Below are positions 48,401 to 59,400 of a stretch of DNA of 64,000 nucleotides, in pieces. Position numbers and translations under genes: made by a program. Source of the DNA: Loxodes magnus (lineage: Eukaryota; Ciliophora; Karyorelictea; Loxodida; Loxodidae). The notes under the pieces were generated by a model, which saw nothing but the letters and a program-made list of their open reading frames with translations, was not told the origin of the DNA and did no database searches. How positions within the stretch are numbered: position 1 is the first letter of the stretch; each line of letters starts with the position of its first letter. The DNA is taken from contig CAMPDV010001811.1 of the NCBI GenBank assembly GCA_946699065.1, positions 39,561-103,560 of the forward strand. The letters are read 5' to 3'.

Positions 48401-48760
48401 TGCTTTTCCTATGAATTTGCAGCTTCCTTGAAATTAATTAAAGAAGAGTCACTATTAAAAACTAGTGAATTCTATATTTCGTCCATTTTTTTTTTATTTA
48501 ATCTAAATTATTTATTTATATTATTTTTAATTTAGTACCACAAAATTAATACTTGTTGCTATTTTTAAATTTTTATTTATTCTTTAGTTTAAATTTCTTT
48601 CAAAGAAAATTATTTTTTATTTATCAAATAATTATTTTTTGAAATATCTATATTATATTTATTACCATCGACTTTTCAAAATTAAAAAAAAAGCATCGAA
48701 AATAATAAATTTAGTGTTCTTTTTTAGTAAGGAAAATTAAAATATGCTTCCTTCCATATT
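42444..48760 (-). mobile_element. full-length APE-type LINE (non-LTR retrotransposon)
   Basis: Includes the long ORF (42571-48486), a 5' leader upstream of the ATG and a 3' UTR with hairpin (GACGTCTTTAATTG / CAATTATAGACGTT, about 42484-42526) followed by the tail TTTAAATTTAAATTTAAA (reverse strand). It looks whole, with no break needed in the coding frame. The 5' boundary is uncertain (48.5-48.8 kb) and no target-site duplication was identified. The 3' end abuts copy 4 of the 42-bp motif. Confidence 0.85.
42571..48486 (-). CDS. LINE polyprotein: coiled-coil ORF1-like region, AP-endonuclease, reverse transcriptase, zinc finger
   Basis: ATG 48486 to a TGA at 42571-42573 that is immediately followed by another TGA (42568-42570). 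It is a single frame of 1,971 residues with TAA/T AG as Gln and internal TGA as Trp. Residues 1-700 are Asn/Gln-rich with coiled coils, ORF1-like. An AP-endonuclease begins near residue 843 (ATG 45960 is in the same frame): MGHININGIASK, LSINETW (TGA at 45859-45861 is the Trp) and GDFNALL. Reverse transcriptase follows, with IPNGKAAGPDGIKGE (about 44.55 kb) and GWADDLILLS (WADD about 43.85 kb). A C-terminal CMCGEYETFEHIFKC zinc motif and basic tail close it. Fusion of the ORF1-like region with EN-RT is unusual; most LINEs separate them. Confidence 0.9.
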
Positions 48761-49259
48761 TACATGATAAATAGTTTAATAAATTGAATCTATTTTAACC
48801 AGTTTCTTTATTAATAATCATAAGATTAATTTCTAACTGCTTTATAACATGTTTGAGTTTAGTTTAGTATTTACTTCTATATTTTATTTATTATATTTCT
48901 ATTGTAGATAACATTAGATATTTTAGTTGAATGAAAGTTTCAAATACTAATAAATAATTACTTCGAGAGTTTGAGGACTGTTAAGTTCTATCTGTGTTGC
49001 ATTCTTTTAACGGCCTCTTGATTGGTATAGCAGGGTTTATACTTCTAATGAGTTTCTGCAAACAGTAACTCATGAGTAATTAATACATACTCCTCAGACA
49101 TAGATTTCAATCCCCTACCAAAGCAGAATAATCTCCAGATTAATTCCCTTAAAGACCTTGAATCCTAACAGAGTCCTCACTAAATCAGATAAGCTTTCAA
49201 ATGATTAAGAGTTAGTATATTTAAGGAAATCTTTTCTAAAAGTAATAATAATAACTGAA
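48761..49259. other. intergenic between LINE and RING gene
   Basis: AT-rich to about 48.95 kb, then 300 bases of mixed composition upstream of the RING start. No feature recognised. The minus-strand ORF at 49.18-49.55 kb is antisense shadow of the RING gene. Confidence 0.5.
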
Positions 49260-50449
49260 ATGTCCTTGATTGGCAAATGTCAATCGTGCAATGGAGATTT
49301 CGATGGATAGGATAAAATACCAATAGTTCTACCATGTGAGCACAACATCTGTGCATAATGTGCATTTGAGGACTTCTAAAAAAATTAGATAATAAAATGT
49401 GTTCAATAAAATTGCTAATAAGTTCATGAGAAAAACACCGAAAAGTTACAAGAGAATACTCTGTTGATGAAAAGCTAGGAATAAAATGTGCTACTGTATA
49501 GCATAACTCTACTAACAAATCAATAGGTTCGAATCTAAGCAGCATAGACATAATTGGCTAAGTAACAAGCTAAGATGATTTGATAAGTAATTAAACATCT
49601 CAGTAACTACATATTTAAGAACAGTTTAACTATATAAAGAGAGTTGAAATAAATTGCTGATCTAATAAGTTAGTAGTTAAACCATCTAAAGTTATAGTAA
49701 ATCTAGATGAATGATTAAGGATTTCCATAACAGTTCATCTAATAAAACCTCAAAAGTAATAAATTTGAATAGAGAATCTAAATTTTAGTGGATGATGCTT
49801 AAAGAATCTTATAATAGAATTCTTAGATATCGACTAATGTATTTGAAGATGTGGATAATGCGAAAAATAGGATGAATCAAGTAAATTAGGCTAGCAATAA
49901 TAATAAGAATTAGATCCATCAGTTGAACTAACAAATAAAAAGCCTTTAGAATGAGAAGGCTAACTTAGAAAATCATATAAAAACATTAATGAATGAGAAT
50001 TAAGCAATCACAACTAAGTTGAATGAATGTTAAAACAAAAAGCATTAAAAGTAATAAAGTTTCTCATAGTCTTCATAGCAAAATTCATTTTAACAAATCT
50101 AACCCTAATCACAATAAGAATAAAATATTTAAGGTATCTTAAAGTAATAGTCATCTTCTTAGCAAAACAAGATCGAAGATTTGCAAATAGTGATACTATC
50201 ACCAAACAATAGAAAAGTTACACTCTCAGTTAAATAAAATACAACTATCAGGTAGATAAAGGAAATGATCTAAGAATAAACAAAGTTATATTAATGGGCG
50301 CTAAATATATCAAAAACAACTCCATTTTAAAGAACAACTTGATGATATCATCTTAGCAAATATTGAATGGTGAACGTTCATAAATGAAATGGAGTGAGTT
50401 AATTTTTTAAAACAATCTTTTATATAGATGGTAATTATATAATAAATGA
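49260..50449 (+). CDS. RING/B-box-like, coiled-coil, ubiquitin-like-domain protein
   Basis: From ATG 49260: zinc-binding C7-x2-C10-x15-C26-x-H28-x2-C31-x2-C34, then C47, C52 and H56, the TRIM/RING plus B-box layout (ILPCEHNICAQC-like). Long Gln/Asn/Lys coiled coil follows to about residue 300. The C-terminus starts a ubiquitin-like fold (DLQIVILSPNNRKVTLSV, TTIRQIKEMIQE). The second half of that fold (NKVILMGAKYIKNNSILKNN, matching ubiquitin RLIFAGKQLEDxxTLxDYN) is in another frame, ending at TGA 50447-50449. This implies a single-base shift, an intron near 50.25 kb, or a recently broken gene. A plausible E3-ligase-like factor. It resembles the N-terminus of the WD40 gene at 38.4-40.8 kb. Confidence 0.75.
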
Positions 50450-50484
50450 CTTTATATGATGTAAGCTAAATTGATTAACTAACT

Positions 50485-50812
50485 TAACAGAAAGTAAGTT
50501 GACAATTAATGCGAAAATGAAGTTGGTAAGTTAACATTTAATGTGAAAATGAAGGGAGTAAATTGGCAGTTAATATGAAATAAAGCATGTAAGTTGATAT
50601 TTAGTGTAAAAATAAAGTGAGTAAGTTGATATCTAATGCGAAAATTAAGAATTTAAACTAATGTATAATGTAAAAAAGACAGTAAGTTGATATTCAAAGT
50701 GAAAATGATTAAGGTGAGCTTACTTTAAATGTGAAAATGAAGAATGTAAGTTGATATTTAATGTAAAATGAAGATTGTAAGATGATATCCAATGTTAAAT
50801 GAAGAAAGTAAT
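50485..50812. repeat. minisatellite, about ten ~32-36-bp units
   Basis: Degenerate units of GTAAGTTGATATTTAATGTG followed by AAAATGAAG. Units differ mainly in the last ten bases. Located just downstream of the RING gene; non-coding. Confidence 0.8.
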
Positions 50813-51129
50813 TTATTTAATTTATTAATTAAGTTGGTAATAAAGGTTTTAGAAGTACAATTTAGACGAAAGTACTTTAAAGTTAATTCTTAATAGAGTG
50901 TAAACAAATTAAATTTCCAAGTATGTAAGAGGTGCTTATAGGAATCGTTAGATCGTAATCGCTTTAATATTGCTAAATAGGAGGTAAGATTAATTTAAAA
51001 GTTAATAGAGTGTATGAGTTTAAAGATGAAAAGGGGGTAAAGTGTTTTATAGAATTAGGTTGTAAGAATTGGTAATTACTATAGTAATGAATTGAGAGTA
51101 AGTGAAAATGAATTTATCACTTATAACCT
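50813..51129. other. intergenic
   Basis: AT-rich, nothing recognised. Confidence 0.45.
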
Positions 51130-51430
51130 TTAAAATTTTCTGTTTTAAGGGACTGGAAACATATTTCCAGTTAAAGAACTCAGGGCGGTCTCTTGGTGCA
51201 CATAACATGTATATCCTGTTGAAAAAAATTCAAAAGCTTTGGTCAAAGGGTTCCATAACAATAGGTCGATAGGCTTCTACCTGCTAACAAGAGAGGATAA
51301 ACAATAAGAATTTTTTCCTTATGAGATTGACTCTAACCAGGGGTCTTCTAAGCGAAAGGATAGGAACTTGACCTTATCCATAAAACTAGTAGTTTTTATC
51401 AGAAACTTAATCTCAGCTCTTCCCCCCTTT
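51130..51430. other. hairpin-rich island A
   Basis: Higher G+C than flanks and no coding frame recognised. A perfect 8-bp hairpin ACTGGAAA-CATA-TTTCCAGT lies at 51152-51171. Candidate non-coding RNA or element UTR. Confidence 0.35.
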
Positions 51431-51669
51431 TTAATTGTTAAACTAATTAATTTTAAATAGTTTTTGCATTAAAAGATAAAATTAAGTTAGGTAAGAAATT
51501 TAAAAATCTATACTTATATAACTTTATATAGAAATTAAAGTTAACTAAAAAGAAAAAATAGAAAGGTCAGTATTTCAATTTTTTTTCAAGAGTAAAGTAA
51601 GAAAGTATAAAAATTTAAAAGAAAAAAAGTAAGAAAAGGAGTAAGTGAAAAAAATTATATATTATATAA
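51431..51669. other. A-rich spacer between islands A and B
   Basis: A-rich, no feature recognised. Confidence 0.4.
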
Positions 51670-52072
51670 AATTGATGTCGGCTTCGTCAGACAAAATAGT
51701 AGGTAACCTGGTGCAGTGTATACTGCATTGCGAGTAATCTCGCACTAGATGCCACCACAGGGAAGGGTGGATAAGCTCCGTTGAAACATACCTAACTTAC
51801 TCCGAGGGTTCTCTCTAGTAGTATGAAAGTTTTACTGCCGGGCTTTCTAATTACCGACTTAATAACTATCTCTTATTTGGACCTTATTCAAGACTGAAGC
51901 ATTTGACTCAAGGTTTTAGAATAATTTTTAATAAGAAGATTCCCCATTTGGAGAAGCTAACATGACTCATCTAACCTCTAGAATTTAGCAAGAAACATGA
52001 GAACATTTTCTTAATATTAAATATTAATATTGAAAGAGCTGCGTGCCAATGAGGTGCTATGCGCTCTATAAT
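51670..52072. other. hairpin-rich island B ending in 42-bp motif
   Basis: Three perfect hairpins in a row: GCAGT-GTAT-ACTGC (51713-51726), TGCGAG-TAAT-CTCGCA (51729-51744), and CCACC…GGTGG (51752-51770). The segment 51749-51990 has a diverged copy at 53367-53680. It closes with motif copy 5 (52032-52072). Arrangement 'hairpin then TTGCGAG' recalls the 26.58 kb island. Possibly a SINE-like or foldback element. Confidence 0.45.
52032..52072 (+). repeat. 42-bp palindromic motif, copy 5
   Basis: Plus-strand copy (GAAAGAGCTGCGTGCC… GAGGTGCTATGCGCTC). No inverted partner was found within a few kb on the left. Confidence 0.8.
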
Positions 52073-52735
52073 CATTTTTATTTATTTATCTTTAGAAAAA
52101 GAACAATTATAAGTGAATTTATTTAGAGTTAAAAAAATAACTATTAAAAAATTGAAAAAAAGATAAAATGATATAAAAAATAGTTTTAAATGATTATAGA
52201 TAAATAATATAGAAATATTTTGACAAATATATTAAAATTAAATACAAAATTTTTTTTTCATTAAGAAAGATAAATTTTATTTATGGAATAAAAATCCTTT
52301 AATTTTTTATTTAATATAAAAGGATTAAAAATTTAAAACCAAAAAATATTAAAAATGATTTAAATGTTTAAAAATAATAAAAAATAAAAAAATTGATACT
52401 CAGCGTTTAAATTAGAGGATTTGCTTGTTTAAAATAAAATTGTAAAAAGTGGATAAAAAAGAGGGAAAAGAATAAAGCTAAGAAAAAAAGAGTAAATATT
52501 AGTGTATTTTATAAATTTTCAGAAGTAAAAAATATTTCTTATAGGTATTTTTTAATGAATATGAAATAAAAAGGAATAATATATATATATAGTTTTTAAA
52601 TATAAATAGAATAAAAGAAAAAAGATAAAATTTGTAATTAAATAAGGCTATAAAAAGAAAAAGTTTAGAAGATAAAATTAAATTAAAAACAAAATGAAGG
52701 CAGAAAAAAAAGTTTGAATAGTAAACATTTTTTTT
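52073..52735. other. AT-rich intergenic
   Basis: A-rich, no gene or repeat recognised. Confidence 0.5.
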
Positions 52736-52739
52736 ATTT

Positions 52740-53203
52740 TTTATAATCTCTCTTCGAATTTTGAATTAATAATTTAAAGTTCTGCTTTTTATTCTTTTTA
52801 AATTTCAATTTAAGTTTTATCAATTTCCATCATTGAATTTCTTTTTGAATATTATTGAGATTGTAGCCATAATTTTGTTCATGGATCACGAACTTATTTA
52901 TGATAATTGCATTTTAAGTATATCAATTTCGTTATTATTCTCATAATGTTAGCGGTTAATTCCCGTATTTGACAACTTCTGTTCTTATTGTTTAATTATC
53001 CTTTTCAAGCCCTCAATAATTTTTTGGATTTCTATAGGAAACTCTGTAATATCTTATTCTGGTTCCACAATATCTGTCATAGTTTTACCTTATGTTTCTG
53101 AACTAGAACTTTCTTATTTCTTTTTGGTTATACGTAATTATTTAACAGTTTGTCTTCTAGCCTTTCTAACAACACTTTTTTAGAGTCTAATATTCTGCTC
53201 CAT
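52740..53203 (-). CDS. coiled-coil ORF1-like protein, probably partial or frame-disturbed
   Basis: From ATG 53203 the minus strand reads a basic N-terminus (MEQNIRLQKSVVRKARR), an acidic middle (DIVEPEQDITEFPIEIQKI) and a coiled coil. The convincing coil at the end (IEIQKEQKAELQIINSKFEE) is in a different frame, so an intron or frameshift lies around 52.9 kb. No zinc knuckle seen. May be ORF1-type retroelement sequence or a host coiled-coil gene. Confidence 0.35.
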
Positions 53204-53349
53204 ATTTTTTTTATAAATTTGATACTAAAATTTTTATCTTTTTAGATAGAAAATAAGAAGCGCAATATTTTTAAAAATCCTAAGATCTTCCTACTAGTAG
53301 ATAGTCATAGTAGCAATATTACATACCGAAATAATAATAATTATAGATC

Positions 53350-53690
53350 TTAAAGTACAGATGAAGATGCCCCATCACGGACAAGGATAGATAGGTCTAT
53401 AAGAGAAGCCTAACTTATACGAGGGTTTTCACCAATGAGGATGGATCGACTGATGATGCGTTATAGTATAAAGTTCCTAACTCAAGTTTAAACCTATTGC
53501 TATACATATCGATAAGCAAAACAGCAGAGAAGAGAAAGATAAAATGGTATTCAGGAGATTAGTCAATTTTTATTTCGTAGTATCTTATTTAGAGACTTCC
53601 TTATTTAAGCCAGACATAATATACTAGAATATATAAGAATTCCCATTCGGTGAAATATGATGTCTTAATATCAATGCAAGAAATAAAAAG
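53350..53690. repeat. diverged copy of hairpin-rich island B
   Basis: Shares GATGCC, 'CCTAACTTA', 'CGAGGGTTTTC' and AAGA-TTCCCATT-GG blocks in order with 51749-51990. It lies just upstream of the truncated LINE but in the same orientation, so it could be part of an element leader. Confidence 0.5.
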
Positions 53691-53939
53691 TAATAAAGAG
53701 AGCATTTAAAGTTATTTTTTAAATTAACTACTGACAAACCAATTAGCTGTGGTGTCATATTAATTTAATGAATGATTTTATAAATTTAGTTCCCTTAATT
53801 TAGTTAAATCAAAATATTATTGAAAATCTTTTAATAATACTTTATAAAGCCTTTATTTTGCCTTTTCAAGATAAGAAACTACTTCTATTAAATGAATATA
53901 TTAATACAAATTTTAAGATGAAAGCGTTTATGTTTCTTT

Positions 53940-56490
53940 CTCTATCTTTTAAATCTGGTTCATTTTTTCTGTGGTTGGATAAAAAATCCAACAAAAAGGA
54001 AAATAAGAAAACATCAAAAGTTTAGCGAAGAAAGGCAACGAGATAAGTCAGACTAGAAGAGAAAAAGTTAAATATCCAGAATCTTCTGAATCGAATCAAG
54101 ATAAAGGATTACAAGATAACTAGGACAACACCTTTAAAAATAAAATAGGCCTAAAATAAGGAATTAAATGAATTTTAATGAAGAACTTAGTAACTCCTTT
54201 ATTGATAACTGAGAAGCCTTTGTGTTAATCAAACATTAAAATGTAACATAGGAACAACTTAATTTTAGTAAACGGTAAATAGATCTCATTTATAGAAATC
54301 CTTAACTTATCAATTACCCATCTTCTCACTTATAAAATTTAGAACTTTTCAAATTTTAAGATTCAAAAAATTATTCAACATATTCCAAATGGCAAGGCAA
54401 CTGGACCAGATGGAATAAAGGGTGAATTCATCAAGTATGCTGGAGAAGAGTTATAATAAATAATTCACTGTTTTATCAATAATATGATGCGACTTTAGTA
54501 AATTCCATAAAAGCTGAATACCTTCATTATCATTCCTATTTTCAAGAAAGGTAGTAAGAGTGATTGGAAAAACTGAAGACCAATTTTCCTTATGAATACT
54601 ATATTGAAGATCTAAGACAAGGTTTTAACAGAAAGGACTTACAAAATTCTTTAAGAACGAAACCTCATACATCCTGCATAAATGGGATTTCTCAAGAAGA
54701 GACAAACAGCCCACTAATATGATAATTTTAGCAGATAATTGACCTCAATTAGAGTGAAAGGAAAAGCTAAATAAGGATGCCTGCTACTCTTATTGATGTT
54801 GAGAAGATGTTTGATAGTATTGAGAGAAGAACATTTGTTCAACATTTTTGAGAATAAAATTACCTCTGGGATTGATACTGGCACTGGAATCTTTTACGGT
54901 AACTTGACTTCCTCTTTTCTAATTTATGGGTAAACAGCTCGACAACTTCATTACAACAACGGGGTTATGCAAGGAAGTTCACATGGTCCTGTACTCTCCC
55001 TTCTATATTATGATATAGTAATCAGATATCTTTAGGAAAGAAATACACATCTAGTTATCAATCTGCACAATATGAACTTTGTATGAAGAGCGTGGGCAGA
55101 TGACCTTATACTCCTTTCTTGTTCTGCTTAAAGGATGTAATAACTTATAGATTAATGTAACAGAGTTTTACAGTGAATTTTTCTGTATATAAACACTAGT
55201 AAAAGTGAAGCAATACAATTTGTTAAAAAAAGAAGAGATAAAAAATTGAATTAAATTTGAAATTGGAAGGTTAACATATCAAATAGAAGAATCAAGTGAC
55301 ATACCTTGGAGTCATAATATAAGAAAATGGTCTTTGATCAATCACTGTAAATAGAGAATTTAAACATATTTAGAATCGGTAAAGAAATGCATTTATACTC
55401 TCAGCCGATACAACAATGTTACTCCCTGACACTTTACAATGCTTTGTCGCATGTTTATATTGCCTAAGGCTGAATACGGTGGAGAATTGGTTCCTTGAGC
55501 TATAAAGAGGGGCTCATAGTTTATGAAAGAGAAGATAAACAAAAGTATGCATATAATTGCGAGGAAGGTTTTACAGTAGCCTATCTCTATCTTTAATGAG
55601 TCCTGTTACATAGATTTTAACTGACTCCCTTTTGAGCATATTATGGTTAGTCGCTTTTACTATTTCTACTTTAAAATACGGAAAGAAGTTAGAACTTATC
55701 CGAAATCCGACAAAGGAAGACTCTTTGAATGCAATTGAAACTAAAAATCTTTGTACTTTTAGTAAGTTAAAAGGATGCATTAATATTACGGAATTAACAA
55801 TGACGACCAAACCATGATTTCTAATTAACTTTCTTTTGAGAATCTTATTGAAGAAAAAATAAGAAATAAATTCTATTAAGAAGCAACTATACGATATAGA
55901 GACATGCCCACTGCACAGATATTAGAGAGCAACTTGGAGGACTTTTGAAATTTCCTGAAATAAAGTATACTAAACTAAACAAAGAATATAAAAAAGAAAT
56001 CATCTCAATCTTTAAATTACGAACTAATTCTTACAGTTTTCAATATGACTTACATATGCGTCGTTATCCTGTAAAAAATTACCTCTGTAAATGTGGAAAA
56101 GACACGTTTAGACATATCTTCGAATGTGTCTAGTATTAGGACATAGTTAGAAATATCTCTGATAAATTTGCTGGAAAAAACTTGGAAAAACTAGTAACTT
56201 ATGATTAACTCTACATAAACTAGCAGTTCACTTCTCATAAGTAAATGGATGCAGATTTTCAGATAAAAATTTTTCATAAGAATCTACAAAAAAAAAGAAT
56301 TGAAATTGTAAAACAAAACAAAGAAATTGAATGGAGCCTAAAGAAGAACAATAAGAAAGCACAAGAAACAACGGCGAAAAGTAGGAAGAAGGAAAGAACG
56401 ATACTTGAACTTTTTGAACATAATTAAAATGAAATATCTGATTTATATCAGTAACTTCATTTAATTGCCATTTTTATTAAAGTGATTTTT
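53940..56490 (+). mobile_element. 5'-truncated LINE, same family as the 42.4-48.7 kb copy
   Basis: The plus strand carries RT motifs in order: IPNGKATGPDGIKGEFIKY (54.38 kb), a TLIDVEKMFDSIE-type A motif (54.79 kb), RAWADDLILLS (55.09 kb), then CKCGKDTFRHIFEC zinc motif (56.08 kb) and tail FQIKIFHKNLQKKRIEI, which aligns with LQIKIFHKKLMTRRLEI of the complete copy. The endonuclease and ORF1-like part are absent, as expected from incomplete target-primed reverse transcription. Motifs lie in different frames with small deletions, so it is not functional. A hairpin near 56430-56465 (CTGATTTATATCAG) may mark the 3' UTR. Confidence 0.85.
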
Positions 56491-59400
56491 TCTTCTTATG
56501 AGTTTCTTAAAGTGAAATAATCGAAAATAAAAGCTCATAGAATTGGTAAATATCTAGTATCCATATTCTGTGAAGATATATTGAAACCATATTACTAAGA
56601 AATACCCATTTATCACTATCAGCAGAACGAACAAGACTAAATCTAGTAATGTATAACTTTCTCTTGATTCGAAGTAAATTCCTATGAACAATATGGAAAT
56701 GGAAATTCCTAGGTAGTTTATTTCTAAACTATTAAGCTTTTTTATATAAGGCTGATATCTCATCCACAAGTATATGCAGGTAAGCATTACTATGATTAGG
56801 TACCAAAACTAGAATATGATGGTAGATATTTATAGGAAGATAAATATTAAGGTGATTATAAACTTCTAGTACATCTTTATAAACTCTCAGAAATAAAACT
56901 TATCTTTATACCCTATTGCTAGGAAACCAAACTAGGGCTTTATTAGCGTTAAACTTATTAAGTTTCTTTTCTTAAAAAGGTATAAAATAACTATAAAAGG
57001 AACAAATACTCCATATAGTAATAAGCCTGACAATGAAAGAAATAGAACGAATTTTCGATGACGACCTTTCCAACATTCTATTTCAGTAAAAGCGTTTAAC
57101 ACTGTGTAGTTTGAGGAAATTCAGTAGCAACTAAAGGAACTAAAGATAACCATAATTAAGTTAGGCTATATTTAGAAGAAAGTATCACTCATGATAGTAA
57201 TGAAAATAGATACGATGAAGTTCTTTTTCCTAATAATGGAATAAAGTAGGATATAAATGAAAGCAATCGTTAAAATGGCTATTGGTATTCCCATGTTGTT
57301 CACTACTTTGTTGTAATACTGTCATTCATTTTTTTAGTACATAGAATCAAGTTTGAAAATAAATGCTGTAGCTGCTCAGTATTAATGATTTATCTAAAAA
57401 ATTTCATTGAAGAAGTCGGGCCATTAAAATTTTAAACTCTATATTAGATTAGAGAATTACATGTAATTGGAGAATATTTTTAAATATACTCCATAATAAG
57501 ATTCTTATTTGTATACTGATTTTAAAGTTTATTTCACTATATAAATTATAAAAGCACCAAACAACGCTATCACTATTGAAGAAACGATTATGGTCTTTTT
57601 TTACTCAGACATCTCTAGCATTCATTCAGTCCATTTTTTTATCAGCCTTACTCACAAAATCACATAAAACTCCTTGATAACCTTCTTTGCAGTTTCCTCG
57701 TCAATTTACGGTCTGCAACATATTTTCTCTTTACTTAGGGTTGGTTATTTTGAAGTATTAATTTTAAAAGCTGCTGTTTAAAAATGTACCCAAGCAAGTT
57801 ATATGTTTTGGACATTTGTGTATTGTCTCTGATTCAAAGTTTAATCTTCAATAACCTTCTTTAAGTGCATTTAAATCACCGCCATAACACATTGCTCCTT
57901 ACATACATTCCTTGCAAACTTTATCACTTTAATTTAAAGAATATTAGCCAAATATGCAGCTTTTACATTATATGTCATCTACCAATAGTTAGCCATATAA
58001 ACATTTATCAATTTCTAATTGCATTGTTAGCCTGTTTCCATATTCTTGTCTAGTGCTAAATCTCCTTTTCAAAGGAATTTGTTTCTAATTAAATCTGCAG
58101 TTTTTTATGGAATTAGCTTTAACAATTATGCCTTTTATATTAAAAATCCTAGTTCGGAAAATATCCTTGTCTTGCTAGATAAATCAGAGTCTTCAGAAAA
58201 AATAGTAACGATTGAAGTATTGTCAGTTTTAATTATCTATACAAAAATATCTGTTATATATAAAAAATTCTCAGGAATAGGATAGCCAGGTAATTAAGAG
58301 ATTCAGCATCTATCAATAGAATTATTATTGCAATGATCAAACAAATCATTGACTGAATTACTACTTAATTTAAATACAAATGAGGTAACATTATTTTCAT
58401 AGTAAGCTGAGTTATTTTTGAACAGTGAGCATACTAAAATGCTATCTAATTCAGGCTTAAATGTAGGGATTGTTCCTTAGAATGAAATGGTCCAGTCTTC
58501 GCTTATTTAACTCATTACTTTGTTGTTAAAGAAAGAATTATCTTAAAGTAGTAGCTGCAAAGTAACCCTTATCACATGTTACTTTTAATACTCCTCCCTT
58601 AGAAATTTGACTGCCATCTCCTTTTACTTGGTTGTTAAGAAACAAGTTATTTTAGAAAATTATGCTAGCATTTTGACAACATTTCTCCTCCATGCTAAAA
58701 AGAGATGTTATCTTCGAAAATATTGTCTTTAATCAAGTAGCTGTACTATAAATCATCGTTTATAATAGAGAAGCAAGAACCTATCTTAACTTATTAATGC
58801 GAGCAAATACAATTAGAAATATTGATCTAGATTGAAGAGCTGTAGGATTGGCTACTGATACCGTTAGTAATTTTTGTGTAGTTTAAGTTTATAAAACTTT
58901 CTTTGAAGGCTAATGCAGCACTGATGAAGTCGTCTACTTTGCAATTTTCCATGTACAATTATGATCCTTCCATATAGATTATCGAACTGTAAATTTTAGA
59001 AATGCTTTTGAGAAAAGAAGTTCTAGAAATATTTAAATTGGATCAAATAGCGTAAATTACACCTTACTAGGCAAGCATATCTTTAAATGAAGAAGAATCT
59101 AAAGATAAGCCAGTTTCAGTAAGATGTAAAGATCTTCTTAAAGTACACTTACGTTTATAAATTAACTCCTGCTTATTTTTAAATTTGAATAGAGGTCAAT
59201 TAAGATGAATACCCCTTGGCTAGCTTACTAGTTTTAGAAATTTAAGTCTTCTATAGAACTTCAACCATAATTCCAGAAGTCAACGAACTTGCTTAATTCT
59301 TATATATCTAAGTTCTTTTGAGAATTTATTGGCTTTAATAAACGAATATAGTTGAAATTTGTCCCGTATTTTCATAAATTTCGGTATTTTTAATTTCACT

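Noticed and set aside
55571-55817. Opposing short ORFs at 55.6-55.8 kb
   Set aside because: The plus-strand one is part of the decayed LINE coding sequence and the minus-strand one is its shadow.
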